From positions 1-64,000 of the forward strand of contig NZ_FOPY01000004.1 in the NCBI RefSeq assembly GCF_900113605.1: a stretch of DNA of 64,000 bases, written 5' to 3'. Positions 1 through 8,069 of this stretch are shown here, one piece after another; position 1 is the stretch's first letter, and each line of letters starts with the position of its first letter. The position numbers and the translations under genes were made by a program. The DNA comes from Modicisalibacter xianhensis. GTDB lineage: Bacteria; Pseudomonadota; Gammaproteobacteria; Pseudomonadales; Halomonadaceae. The notes beneath the pieces are model-generated. The model did no database searches. It saw only the letters and a program-made list of their open reading frames with translations, and was not told the DNA's origin.

Positions 1-276
1 GAGAGCAGTAGCCTTTTTTAATATTGCTTTTTCCCGCTCCAGACGATGGACCTGGGCTTCCAGTTCCTGTATCCGCTGCTGCTCCGGCGTCAGTGCCTTG
101 GACTTGGGCGTGACACCATCACGCTCCTCCGCGAGCTGCCTTACCCATCGTCGCAGCGCGCTTTCCACAACGCCGAGCGAACGGCTGGCTTCGGTGATGG
201 AATATCCCTCATCCAGTACCAGACAAGCAGCCTCCTGCTTGAACTCCGGCGTGAAAGATCGTCGTTTTCTGGTCAT
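1..276 (-). CDS. IS3-family transposase OrfA, cut by window edge
   Basis: This is the N-terminal 92 residues of an IS3-family OrfA, the DNA-binding protein of the element; the rest lies outside the window. It starts MTRKRRSFTPEFKQEA and carries the HTH_Tnp_1 helix-turn-helix (SITEASRSLGVVESALRRW, residues 26-44). A leucine-zipper-like coiled coil follows (about 67-90), ending in the ILKKATAL typical of these proteins. At 13-19 the minus strand reads A6G, the usual slippery site for the -1 frameshift that makes the OrfAB transposase. The start ATG (274-276) is about 65 bases inside the element end. Family assignment is by motif and is firm. Confidence 0.9.
   Translation of the reverse strand, partial: MTRKRRSFTPEFKQEAACLVLDEGYSITEASRSLGVVESALRRWVRQLAEERDGVTPKSKALTPEQQRIQELEAQVHRLEREKAILKKATAL
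13..19 (-). promoter_or_regulatory. A6G slippery heptamer for -1 frameshifting
   Basis: Read on the minus strand this is AAAAAAG within the ATATTAAAAAAGG context near the end of orfA. IS3-family elements use such a heptamer to fuse OrfA to OrfB by programmed -1 frameshifting. The position relative to the coiled coil is right; the downstream stimulatory structure is outside the window. Confidence 0.65.
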
Positions 277-345
277 CAGACACCTCGCTAGGGGTGGCAA
301 GCGTACCACCTACATAGGTGTCCAGTTTTATTGAACCACTACAAA

Positions 346-1051
346 TAACACGCTGAGCCTGGCCGTGGATGGTGCGTCACAGATGGTTCGGGTGCCTCAC
401 AGCACGGTGTTCGATCCACAGTGGTCAAGCGACAATTGGGGATCTCGGTCTCGCAGTGGGACGATTTCATGGTGCGCATGAAGGCCTTGGCCGAGCGTCG
501 CATCCATCCGACAGTGCCCATGCGTTCCCATCCATCTAGGTCTGATAATTCCAAGACGGCCAGCTAGCCCAGCCTTGGTCATTCCAGGATACTCTCGCCA
601 ACCGCACAGCAGTGGCACCTTGTCAGTCGGGTGACGACTGTCAATTTCATGGGTGGGGGCCAGGCCACTTACCTACTTGGACCGCTCTACCAGCTCGATA
701 AACTGTTTTAGGGATACCACGGCGAAGCGGCGGCCCGCCTCATCGCTGGTGCGGTGATTAGTAGTTACGCACCTCTTTCCTCCCCTATCAGATGTGCACA
801 CCACATCGAATAGCACATACTATCGACCCATGCAGAGCTCATAGTAATGCGCCTCAACGGTTTTATGTCCTTGCTCGTGATGCAAGTTCACCCAGAATAG
901 CGCCGGTTCTGTCCCAACCGAGCCTGGACGCCTTTCTGGCTTGATTGGCGGCCTTCAGTGCCCACTGCTCCTGAGCTTAGTTTCTATAAGCCGTAAATGT
1001 AGGTGAGGGTTGGTCATGCTGGTATCGCCAGCGATGATCAGCCATCCTCGG
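346..1051. pseudogene. Decayed island DNA, no intact gene
   Basis: These 700 bases hold no credible intact gene. The plus strand at about 418-540 reads VVKRQLGISVSQWDDFMVRMKAL in one frame, protein-like but with no start. The minus strand between stops at 673-675 and 820-822 is open for 48 codons (VTTNHRTSDEAGRRFAVV), and upstream of that stop the same frame continues with KTVEAHYYELCMGR. The latter loosely recalls a WGR-type domain, broken by stops. I read the stretch as eroded mobile-element cargo; the identity of the original genes is unknown. Confidence 0.4.
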
Positions 1052-2407
1052 TCACGCTTGTCTAACGTTGAACCCGGCCTCTTCGGCAGCAATCTCGCTG
1101 CCCTGCCCTGGCGCTAGCTTGGCGAACGCCTCGACGGCATCACGCTTATGGTCTGGCGCTAGGTGGGCATAGAACTTGATAGTTGTCTCGATGCTACTGT
1201 GTGCCATCAGCTTAGAGACGGTCAGAATGTCTGTGCCGGCCATTATCAATTGGCTAGCAAAGTTGTGACGCAAAGTGTAGAGCTGTAGATCTTCAGGTAA
1301 TCCGGCCAGCTTTCGTACGGTCGCCCACGGCTTTCGCATCGCCGTTCTGTCCAAGCGCTTGCCGCTTCTCGGGCTCGGGAAGACGAAGCTCGTCATCGGC
1401 TGGCCTTGCTGCTTGTGCCACGTCTTGAGCACTTCAACGGCCGCTCCGGAGATAGGGAATGTCTGGGGCTCAGGGCGCTTATGTGCAGTCTTCTCAATCG
1501 TTTTCCTGATAGTGGCGAACATCAAATTGACATGTTCCCAGCGCAAACCGAACAGGTCGCCAGGTCGTAAGCCCGTATAGAACATGGTTAATATCCATGG
1601 TGTTACGTGGTCGACGTAGGCCACATACTCCAAGTCTGGCAGGTACGCCTTGCCATGCTCACGGCTATTGCGACGTTGCTGCCGCTTTTCGTCTTGATAC
1701 GCCTCGAGGCCGGCGAATAGCGCTTCGACCTCATTGGTTTCTAGGTAACGGCGTTCGCTTCCCTGTTCGGCCAGCTCCTGCTCGGTCAGTGCCGGCTTCT
1801 GAAGCTTGATGCTTTTCAAGGGATGAGTAGGTATCACATTTCGGTCGGTGGCATGAGCCAGAAGCGCTTGCAAAGCATCATAGGAACGCTTGAGGGTCTG
1901 GAAGGCCCGCGGCTTGTCGGCTGCTTCTTCCTTGGCTTGCCACCGTTCCACGTCAGCCCGGGTTAGGCTCCCCATTGGCTTATCCAGCCAGTCGGGGAAG
2001 TCACGGGCGATGCGTGTGAGCGTCCCTTTCCCATCCTTGCGGCGATTCTGGAATGCGGTGTATGGGCCGGTGAGGTAGGCCCGCAGGGTCTGCTGGTTCT
2101 GTCGCTCGGCCTCGGCCCGGGCCTCCTCCAACACCGCACGGGGATCGCCGCCTTGAGCGACGATAGCCAGGGCCTCAGTAGCGTTGGCACGCGCCTGGGG
2201 GGCCGTCAAGATGCCGTACTGCCCAAGGGTCAGCACGCGCTGCTTGCCGGTCTTGGTTCGATAGTAGAGACGGAAGGCCAGGCCACGTTTCCCGGCGAGG
2301 ACATGATAGCCGGCCAGATCGGTATCCCACACCTTGCCACCAGAAGGTAGCTCGATTGCGAGCTGCTTCAGTGCCGCAGCGGTTAACTTCTGCTTGTTCT
2401 CAGCCAT
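1052..2407 (-). CDS. Tyrosine-type phage/island integrase
   Basis: A 451-residue site-specific recombinase of the P4-like integrase group. Residues about 10-95 form the DUF4102 arm-binding domain (VWDTDLAGYHVLAGKRG, then LTLGQYGILTAPQARANA). A SAM-like core-binding domain follows. The catalytic domain shows the first Arg in TGLRPGDLFGLRW, the HxxR-type box as TLRHNFASQL, and a late GHSS-like box (LMAHSSIETTIKFYAHL) containing the nucleophilic Tyr. It lies 166 bp from a partial tRNA-Pro and points away from it, the usual arrangement for an integrase next to its att site. It looks intact, so the element may still have excision capacity even though its cargo is decayed. Confidence 0.93.
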   Translation of the reverse strand: MAENKQKLTAAALKQLAIELPSGGKVWDTDLAGYHVLAGKRGLAFRLYYRTKTGKQRVLTLGQYGILTAPQARANATEALAIVAQGGDPRAVLEEARAEAERQNQQTLRAYLTGPYTAFQNRRKDGKGTLTRIARDFPDWLDKPMGSLTRADVERWQAKEEAADKPRAFQTLKRSYDALQALLAHATDRNVIPTHPLKSIKLQKPALTEQELAEQGSERRYLETNEVEALFAGLEAYQDEKRQQRRNSREHGKAYLPDLEYVAYVDHVTPWILTMFYTGLRPGDLFGLRWEHVNLMFATIRKTIEKTAHKRPEPQTFPISGAAVEVLKTWHKQQGQPMTSFVFPSPRSGKRLDRTAMRKPWATVRKLAGLPEDLQLYTLRHNFASQLIMAGTDILTVSKLMAHSSIETTIKFYAHLAPDHKRDAVEAFAKLAPGQGSEIAAEEAGFNVRQA

Positions 2408-2573
2408 ATACCGGCCCGTTTATTGGTAGCAAATTGGTAGCAAAGCTAGAATAAAACAGGGACAAAGCAGCAACAATAGGAAACAAAGGAAAAGCCCATA
2501 ACCGATTGTAGATAAAAGGTTTTTGTGCTTATTTGTTTCTTGCTGTTTACCCTGAGATATGCCAATTAAGGAA

Positions 2574-2617
2574 TGGGGTTGCAGAGGTCGCTGGTTCGAA
2601 TCCAGTCGCTCCGACCA
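2574..2617 (+). other. att site: 3' half of a tRNA-Pro(GGG) gene
   Basis: The bases match the 3' half of a tRNA: anticodon loop with GGG at 2575-2577, 3' anticodon stem TGCAG, T-arm GCTGG-TTCGAAT-CCAGT, acceptor strand CGCTCCG and encoded ACCA ending at 2617. The bases before 2574 do not pair with the anticodon stem and no 5' half exists, so this is not a functional gene. A 3' tRNA fragment next to a tyrosine integrase is the classical attachment-site footprint. The intact tRNA-Pro(GGG) is expected at the other end of the element, left of this window. The amino-acid assignment is inferred from the loop and the ACCA end. Confidence 0.82.
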
Positions 2618-2630
2618 AAAAGATCAAGAA

Positions 2631-2668
2631 AACCGCCACTTACGGATCATCCCGGGTGGCGGTTTTTT
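2631..2668 (+). terminator. Rho-independent terminator after the tRNA fragment
   Basis: AACCGCCAC (2631-2639) pairs with GTGGCGGTT (2656-2664), followed by a run of T. It sits 14 bases after the CCA end and is probably the native terminator of the tRNA-Pro locus, which would make this the chromosomal side of the junction. Confidence 0.85.
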
Positions 2669-2880
2669 GTTGCTCACAAAAAACTCCCAAAATATTTCCA
2701 AAACTCTGTAGCCAAGCTATCAGACCGCCCCTTCAAGCGAGCTCTTCGGCACAAATGTGTAGAGCCTTGCTTTGATGCCTTTTATGTGACGGCAATCAAG
2801 TTCCGAGATAAAAAGCTTTGCAGGCCCCTGAGTTGCTCTATAGCGTAAAAGACTCTACTTGCCGTGCCTCCAGACTCCTC

Positions 2881-3147
2881 ATGACTACTTACACCATTGC
2901 TTATGAACTGACCCTTACCGACGGATACAAAGGTTTTTACGAGCACCTTGAGTCCTACCCTCACTGTCGAATGATGAGTTCCTGCTGGCTGATTCAGTCG
3001 GATAGCGACGCAGGCGAAATCCGGGACAAACTCGTTCCCTTCATGAACCATGGTGATTCTCTGTTTGTCGCCGAGTTGAGTTATGAGTGGGCCGGCGCAG
3101 GTACGCACTGCGGTAACTGGCTCAGCGCTCCCGAAAGAGAGGCATAA
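2881..3147 (+). CDS. SinR-family small protein (Cas2-like fold type), copy 1
   Basis: An 88-residue protein starting MTTYTIAYELTLTDGYKGFY. It has the pattern of proteins annotated as SinR family: a first strand, then YKGFYEHLESYPHC, a central strand with WLIQSD, a helix AGEIRDKLVPF, a last strand SLFVAELSYEW and a terminal NWL. Such proteins resemble the ferredoxin-like Cas2/VapD fold, but their function is unknown. The ATG at 2881 is chosen because the family begins at this strand; a longer in-frame start at 2818 lacks similarity. A clear paralogue sits at 7123-7383 on the other strand. No cas genes or CRISPR repeats are nearby. Confidence 0.7.
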   Translation: MTTYTIAYELTLTDGYKGFYEHLESYPHCRMMSSCWLIQSDSDAGEIRDKLVPFMNHGDSLFVAELSYEWAGAGTHCGNWLSAPEREA

Positions 3148-3309
3148 GCCAAGCTTTCGCTCCCCACCTTGATTTCAGATAGCCTGTAAGTTGAAACAGA
3201 AAGATTCCCTTGAATGGCCTCGCGCTGCATCGTTCCATCAGCGGTTACCTAACTGCGCCTCCACCCCGCACCCTCTATGGGAGAATAGTATTTTCAGCAG
3301 GGAGGATCA

Positions 3310-3649
3310 TCATTGCAATACAGGCGAAGTCCGCGCCAGTTTCCCTAGTTCTGCGGACGATCATTAGGAGGGGGATCTCAAACTGGTCGGGCGCTTGATC
3401 CAGCCCCCTTCTACAACGTTTTACGTCAGGGCCAAGAGAGCCAGCATGGTTTCCTTCGGTATCTTTGATGACGACCTGCTTACTCGTAGACGCGCGCTTG
3501 ATCCGCGCCCAGGCGACATCCTGATAGACCTCGTAGATGGTGAACTCGCCTGCAAGCGCCTCGGCACGTCCGACAGTTGCACGGCACTCATGTCCGGTAA
3601 CTCCGACTATGCCTCGACCCTGCTGGACGGCTGCGTAGTTGCGGTCTGA
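3310..3649 (+). pseudogene. umuD: umuD-like gene, frameshifted remnant
   Basis: From 3346 one frame reads DH-stop-EGDLKLVGRLIQPPS and then runs open to 3649 with TFYVRAKRASMVSFGIFDDDLL and PGDILIDLVDGELACKRL. This is the peptidase S24 (LexA/UmuD) region around the catalytic Ser in the ASM-type motif and the Lys in CKRL. The N-terminal part lies in another frame (AKSAPVSLV at about 3328), there is an in-frame TAG after DDH, and no start fits. UmuD is the cleavable subunit of polymerase V. The gene is dead by a frameshift and a stop; the longest intact piece starts at 3395. Confidence 0.75.
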
Positions 3650-3684
3650 GGCGTGGTCACGCACAACATCCATGCACACCGTCA

Positions 3685-4060
3685 TGGGTAAGACAATGAT
3701 CGCGCTGGTGGATTGCAACACTTATACATCTCGTTCGAGCGGGTATTCAATCCGAAGCTGGAGCAGCTGTGCCAAGGCTCATTTAGCAGCACACCCCTGT
3801 CGCGGAATTATGTGACATTGCCCGGAGAACAGGTGTTCGTCTGGCTTGCATGGGGTACATTCCTTCTGGGAACTGTGCCAGGCCGATCCCCCGGCGCATT
3901 GCGCGAGCAGTTCAGTATGGTGATGGAGAGGACGGTGCGGGAGTGCGCGGCGTGGACTGTAGAGAGGCAGGCGTCATCACCAAGCCCAAGCAGACGCCCC
4001 GCTACACCGCCCGATGGGACGAGCTGCCCGTGGCTTGTGCGATGAGCCAACACGCAAAAG
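3685..4060 (+). pseudogene. umuC: umuC remnant with large internal deletion
   Basis: MGKTMIALVDCNTY at 3685 is the N-terminus of UmuC (polymerase V, Y family), continued after a frameshift as FERVFNPKLEQ. The next recognisable part is the C-terminal DUF4113 end, KPKQTPRYTARWDELPVA, at about 3980-4036. The roughly 1 kb of polymerase domain that should lie between is missing. A weak hairpin with AGCCC/GGGCT at 4059-4082 may be the old terminator. It directly follows the umuD remnant, so a whole umuDC operon has decayed here. Confidence 0.78.
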
Positions 4061-4471
4061 CCCAACCGCTTAAGGCCGGGCTGTTTATAACGCTGCTTTC
4101 CTTGCTGCCCTCATAGGCATCTTGCCCATACTCCACGGTGCTTGAACTATCCATGCGCCCGGCGTTTTTTGCTTGCCTTGTTTGAGCTTTCCTCAACTCG
4201 GCGGGCGCAGAGTGGCAGGTAGAGACGGATTACGGATTGAAAAATTAGCGATGCTTGCAGGAAATTACCGTCACACAGCGTAGTAGCTATCAAAACGTCA
4301 CTATCATGAGCTAATTGACAATTATGACTAACGCTATGCTTGAGAGGTATCGTGTTGGAAATCAATCCATGTTATACGAGAGAGAAAACAAGTAGTTTAC
4401 GATCCACAACTCACGTTACGAGGCGCGGCAGGCCCCGTAGTGTTCTCATCACTACCTGCATGGATACCTGC

Positions 4472-5272
4472 ATGAGCCTTCAAGCTAGTGTACTCATTAG
4501 GCAGTTCAGCCAGTACTGTACTTTATCGTTTGCCGACAAGGAGATATTGCTCTCTTTGGAGCAGCATCCGATCCGCGTCAGCGCAGCACAAGCCATCTGC
4601 CTGGAAGGTGACGAGCCCGAGCAGTTTTTTACTATCAGGGAAGGCTGGGCTTTCTCGTTTCGAACCCTGGACGATGGCAGCCGACAGATTCTTAAGATCT
4701 ATCTGCCGGGCGACATCATTGGGATGCGAGACTTCTCCTTCTCCCAGCGCTTGGCCGGGGTCGCCATGATCACTGATGGCGTTATCTGCGCTTTCAATCA
4801 CCCACAGCTACTCTCGGTATTTCATCGTTCAGGGAACCTGGCGGTTGGCTTCATCGCGATTGCCAGTCGTCAGCAGGCGATGCTGACCGAGCGCATGATT
4901 TACCTGGCGCAACGCCCCGCACAACAAAGGCTGGCACATTTCCTATACGAAATGTACCTGCGCCTAAAGCGAATCGGCGCCGTACAAGAGGGACAGTTTC
5001 TCCTGCCACTGTCACAGGAGCAGATTGGAGAAGCGCTGGGACTCAGCGCGGTTCATGTTAACCGCACCTTCAAAGCCTTCCGTGAAAGTGGAATAGTCTT
5101 GCGAGAGCGCCATCACGTCTCCATTCCCAACCTCAAAGACCTGGCCAACCTCGCTGAATTTGATGGCGGCTATCTCAACAACGAAGTTCCATCGGGTTTT
5201 TTTGTTCCACAGTGGGAGGAAGATATCCGTAAGGAATCACTGGATCACACGACCAATCTGGGCGGGCCGTAA
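4472..5272 (+). CDS. Crp/Fnr-family transcriptional regulator
   Basis: A 266-residue regulator with an N-terminal cNMP-binding-type beta roll (AICLEGDEPEQFFTIREGW, then GDIIGMRDF), a dimerisation helix (RMIYLAQRPAQQRLAHFLYEM) and a C-terminal winged helix (LSQEQIGEALGLSAVHVNRTFKAF). The recognition helix has VNR in place of the E-x2-SR of FNR, so it should bind a different site. No Fe-S cysteine cluster is present. The open frame extends upstream to 4340; the ATG at 4472 fits the usual family start, but no strong ribosome-binding site decides it. The C-terminal tail after residue 210 is longer than usual. The target genes are unknown; the lyase downstream is a candidate. Confidence 0.8.
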   Translation: MSLQASVLIRQFSQYCTLSFADKEILLSLEQHPIRVSAAQAICLEGDEPEQFFTIREGWAFSFRTLDDGSRQILKIYLPGDIIGMRDFSFSQRLAGVAMITDGVICAFNHPQLLSVFHRSGNLAVGFIAIASRQQAMLTERMIYLAQRPAQQRLAHFLYEMYLRLKRIGAVQEGQFLLPLSQEQIGEALGLSAVHVNRTFKAFRESGIVLRERHHVSIPNLKDLANLAEFDGGYLNNEVPSGFFVPQWEEDIRKESLDHTTNLGGP

Positions 5273-5621
5273 ACGAGGCGCACATTGGCCTCGAATATGC
5301 CTTGAGCCTGTCGGCGAGCGGAGATGGCTCAGTTGATGCTGTCCTGCCTGGCTGTGTGTGCTTACAGTATCGGGCCTGGCGATAGCTGCAAACTCGGGCG
5401 ATTTATTCTGGATGACGATCAGCTAAAGATTGCTCAGCAACCTGAACAGGCCGATACCTGAACTATGCACGGCCCTGCGCGGTCTCTAGATAAGGTGACG
5501 CGAAAGATTACCAGGCTCCGCTACCTAGGATAATGCCGACTCATAGCTGATAGATGCTCAGCTTTAGCCGCCCGCAAGGCGGCTTAGCCGTTTCAGGGGC
5601 CCATGACGAGAGGAGAACGAA
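5273..5621 (+). promoter_or_regulatory. Intergenic leader upstream of the lyase, with hairpin
   Basis: No gene is seen in these 349 bases. A strong hairpin, AGCCGCC-CGCAA-GGCGGCT, lies at 5567-5585 about 40 bases before the lyase start, without a T-run. At about 5506-5516 the sequence GGTGACGCGAAAG resembles one conserved half of class I c-di-GMP (GEMM) riboswitches, but the other conserved half (GGCAAAC) is not found. I list the region as a possible regulated leader only. Confidence 0.25.
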
Positions 5622-6920
5622 ATGGATAGCTTGGATCTGGACGATGTTCAGCATCCACAACACGAGCCGCTGGCTCGGATTGAGTTCAAGGGCCAGGCCC
5701 GCCGCCCGGAGAGCGCATTGAGCGAGATGTTTCCTGAACTGGCGATAGCTACACAGGCATTTACACCAAGGCCGGAACAGGCAGACACATCACTCCCCCT
5801 TCGCGTACACGAGAAGTCGGTATGGGATGACGGAATGGTTCTAAAAGTGCGGGTCAAGAACACGACAGGACGCAAACAGCCACTGAGCGTTCAGCTGTCG
5901 CTGGCGGCCACCATCGAAAATCTATGGGGCGGGACTTATAAGGCAGACGGCAGTCACTACGTCATCACGTCCGACAAGGCCATCGCTCCAGGCGAACAAT
6001 GGGACTATACGGTCAAAGTGTCGGGTAAAGATCACGGTTATGAGTTCAGAAGCATGGCCGACGGCCAGGAACCGGCATTGCAGGAAACAGCCTTCTCGCA
6101 CACAAATCGACTGAGGCCAGAGGGGCCAGCCAAGACGACAGCCAGACCTGCAACAGGGTCACTGGAAAGCATTACTCCTGACCAGTTGGCTTATGCACCA
6201 CGCCTCGACCCGGCCATGAGCGCCAAGCAAAACATCCTCGACAGTCTTGGCGGTGTCTACGCTGGGGGTTGGGGCTGGGAGAATATCGAGGTCAAGCACG
6301 GGCCCAGCGGTTCCTTCCTGCGAACGCATATGGAGGAAGGCGCTTATGTCCGAGAGAAAAAAGAGATCCGTGGCGCCGGCTTCGACACCCGCACGCTCTC
6401 AGTCACACATGCTGCCCTCACTTACGATCTGCGGTTCAAGCCGGGCTTCGATCCAGTGAAAGGCGGCAAGTTGCCCGGATTGATGGCAGGAGACTCTCCG
6501 AGTGGACACAAGAAAGCCAACAATGGCATTACTGCCCGCATGATGTGGCGTCGTGATGCTCAGGGAGAGCTTTACCTTTACTATCCCGACATGGAAAAAA
6601 GCCACGGTGATTCGATTGGGCGAGGCAACTTCTACTTTGACACATCCGGCGAATGGCACCGGATCAAGCAAGAAGTGAAGCTCAACGATATCGGTCAAAC
6701 AAATGGCTTCATCAAGGTCTGGTACGACGACGAGTTGGTGATCGAAGCAAACGACCTGCGTCTGCGCACAAAGGACAGCGTTTATATCGAAGGTATCATG
6801 CACACCATCTTCTTCGGCGGTGGCAACGATTCCTGGGCTGCGGCACGCGACGAATGGGTCGATACGCGAAACTTCAAAATCTTCACGCCATCAGTCACTC
6901 ATGCTAATAGGACGCCTTGA
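5622..6920 (+). CDS. CBM2-like module fused to PL14-type polysaccharide (alginate) lyase
   Basis: A 432-residue protein. Residues about 60-155 resemble a family 2 cellulose-binding module (VLKVRVKNTTGRKQPLSVQL, then IAPGEQWDYTVKVSG). A low-complexity linker follows. Residues about 200-432 match the polysaccharide lyase 14-type jelly roll: GGKLPGLMAG, ITARMMWRRDAQGELYLYYPD, GEWHRIKQEVKLN, NGFIKVWYDDELV and a terminal FFGGGNDSWA. This fold cleaves uronic-acid polymers such as alginate by beta-elimination. The start is well set by GAGGAGA before the ATG and an in-frame stop just upstream. Oddly there is no signal peptide, so the enzyme is either cytoplasmic or exported by a non-Sec route. Transcription ends at the terminator at 6964. 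Confidence 0.8.
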   Translation: MDSLDLDDVQHPQHEPLARIEFKGQARRPESALSEMFPELAIATQAFTPRPEQADTSLPLRVHEKSVWDDGMVLKVRVKNTTGRKQPLSVQLSLAATIENLWGGTYKADGSHYVITSDKAIAPGEQWDYTVKVSGKDHGYEFRSMADGQEPALQETAFSHTNRLRPEGPAKTTARPATGSLESITPDQLAYAPRLDPAMSAKQNILDSLGGVYAGGWGWENIEVKHGPSGSFLRTHMEEGAYVREKKEIRGAGFDTRTLSVTHAALTYDLRFKPGFDPVKGGKLPGLMAGDSPSGHKKANNGITARMMWRRDAQGELYLYYPDMEKSHGDSIGRGNFYFDTSGEWHRIKQEVKLNDIGQTNGFIKVWYDDELVIEANDLRLRTKDSVYIEGIMHTIFFGGGNDSWAAARDEWVDTRNFKIFTPSVTHANRTP

Positions 6921-6963
6921 GGTAAGTTTTTACTTACGGCATTTACGCAAAAGATATTACGGC

Positions 6964-6985
6964 ACCGCCCTTGAGGCGGTTTTTG
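6964..6985 (+). terminator. Terminator of the lyase gene
   Basis: ACCGCC-CTTGA-GGCGGT followed by TTTTT, 43 bases after the lyase stop codon. Confidence 0.85.
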
Positions 6986-7122
6986 CTTGTTCCATCGAAC
7001 CGAGATTATCCGAGGAACCATCATTTCAGTTGCAGACCGGCGATAATATCGACATTCTCAACCAATCATTAAAGTCTCATGTTTTTTAATGATGATTGCT
7101 CAACGTTATTATCAAAGACCAT

Positions 7123-7383
7123 TTAGCCACGATGGCTATCCAACCACCTTTCTGCTTCAGAGCTTATTCCAGACCAGTCTCCGGACAAGCTACAGACCAA
7201 GACACCGTCACTCCCTCCCACATGAGAGAGTAAATTAGCCCTGACTTTTTCAGCACTTTCATTAGCACTTATAAGACAGTGGTTATCCATGGCCCAGCAA
7301 TGATCATAATCCTCAAGCTTATCATAAAACTCTTTATATGAATCAACCGCCATGAGATCATAACAGACAAGCAGTATATTCAT
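7123..7383 (-). CDS. SinR-family small protein, copy 2
   Basis: An 86-residue protein starting MNILLVCYDLMAVDSYKEFY, clearly related to the one at 2881-3147. Shared positions include YKxFYxxLExYxHC, an LI strand, a helix with RxxL, an LSxxW strand and a terminal WL. In-frame GTG at 7392 is a poorer start than the ATG at 7383. The function is unknown; the fold is probably the ferredoxin-like one of VapD/Cas2, with no sign of the catalytic Asp context needed to call it a nuclease. It stands alone, surrounded by AT-richer spacers. Confidence 0.7.
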   Translation of the reverse strand: MNILLVCYDLMAVDSYKEFYDKLEDYDHCWAMDNHCLISANESAEKVRANLLSHVGGSDGVLVCSLSGDWSGISSEAERWLDSHRG

Positions 7384-7681
7384 TATATACACCCATGCGA
7401 ACCAATAACATTAAAACCCAAATGTTTTTATAGCCAAATTATAAGCAATATTTTTTTTAAATTTATGACTATGATCATGTTTTGAGAAAGAACAACCTGT
7501 CCTGCCTTTCCTTGAGCCTGGATCAACACGGCTGATCTGCGTCGCCAACCTATGGTAAGGCAACCTACCAACTTCACCTGTGATGTCTAGGCGTTGGCCT
7601 TCAAATTAATCCAGAAGGCTTCCTAGGTGACTCTGCACCTTCTCACCTGTACCCTGCTCTACTCGGCACAAGGAAGCGCTT
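7384..7681. other. AT-rich intergenic region
   Basis: About 300 bases with no recognisable gene. The left half is very AT-rich. Around 7508-7523, TTGAG and ATCAA half-sites are separated by five bases instead of the four of an FNR box, so I do not call a site. Confidence 0.4.
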
Positions 7682-7906
7682 ATGAAATGGTTATTCAAAT
7701 CCGCCGGCGTGGCTGGCGCCCTGTCGGCTGCGATACTGATACTCAGCTATACCACCGATGTTGTACCTGAACCTGCTACGACGGCAGACGTCGAGCCCGA
7801 GCAACTTGAGCATGAACTCAAGGAAGTGGGCGACGAAGCGAACGAAGCGGTGGACAAGCTCATGCCCGATGCTGTGGCGAAGAAGGACGGAATCAACCTG
7901 GAGTAA
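7682..7906 (+). CDS. Small single-span membrane protein, 74 aa
   Basis: An N-terminal hydrophobic segment (residues 3-24, MKWLFKSAGVAGALSAAILIL) is followed by a short, strongly acidic, helix-prone tail (EPEQLEHELKEVGDEANEAV). AAGGAAG lies before the ATG at a good distance. The segment could be a transmembrane anchor or an uncleaved signal. I do not recognise the family. It is the first of several tiny membrane proteins on either side of the hydrogenase operon. Confidence 0.6.
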   Translation: MKWLFKSAGVAGALSAAILILSYTTDVVPEPATTADVEPEQLEHELKEVGDEANEAVDKLMPDAVAKKDGINLE

Positions 7907-8069
7907 GACACGAACACGGCGGTGACAAACCACATCAGGCGCTGAGCCATGTTTTGGCTCGGTTGGACGGTAAGCGCCCTTTCTGCGATAGTTTGTCATT
8001 CATTAGAGACATGAATTCGCGTTCAGCCATGTAACCAACAAGCCTGACGAGGCTTGGAGGAGACACAGG

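Larger units (their letters stand above)
1..345 (-). mobile_element. Left end of an IS3-family insertion sequence
   Basis: The sequence from the window edge to about 345 belongs to an IS3-family element: orfA plus a leader in front of its start codon. The minus strand around 318-344 reads GTGGTTCAATAAAACTGGAC, which resembles the terminal repeats of IS3 elements of this type. The exact boundary and target duplication cannot be fixed because the other end is outside the window. Confidence 0.6.

Noticed and set aside
2570-2617. Functional tRNA gene
   Set aside because: Only the 3' half is present; bases upstream do not pair with the acceptor or anticodon stems.
2881-3147. Cas2 of a CRISPR system
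   Set aside because: No cas1, no repeats and no array anywhere in the window; only the small-fold similarity remains.
3275-3721. 148-codon open frame on the minus strand
   Set aside because: It is antisense to the umuD remnant, whose plus-strand reading gives clear S24-family motifs; the minus reading has no family features.
7508-7523. FNR box before the 74-aa gene
   Set aside because: The half-sites TTGAG and ATCAA are five bases apart instead of four.
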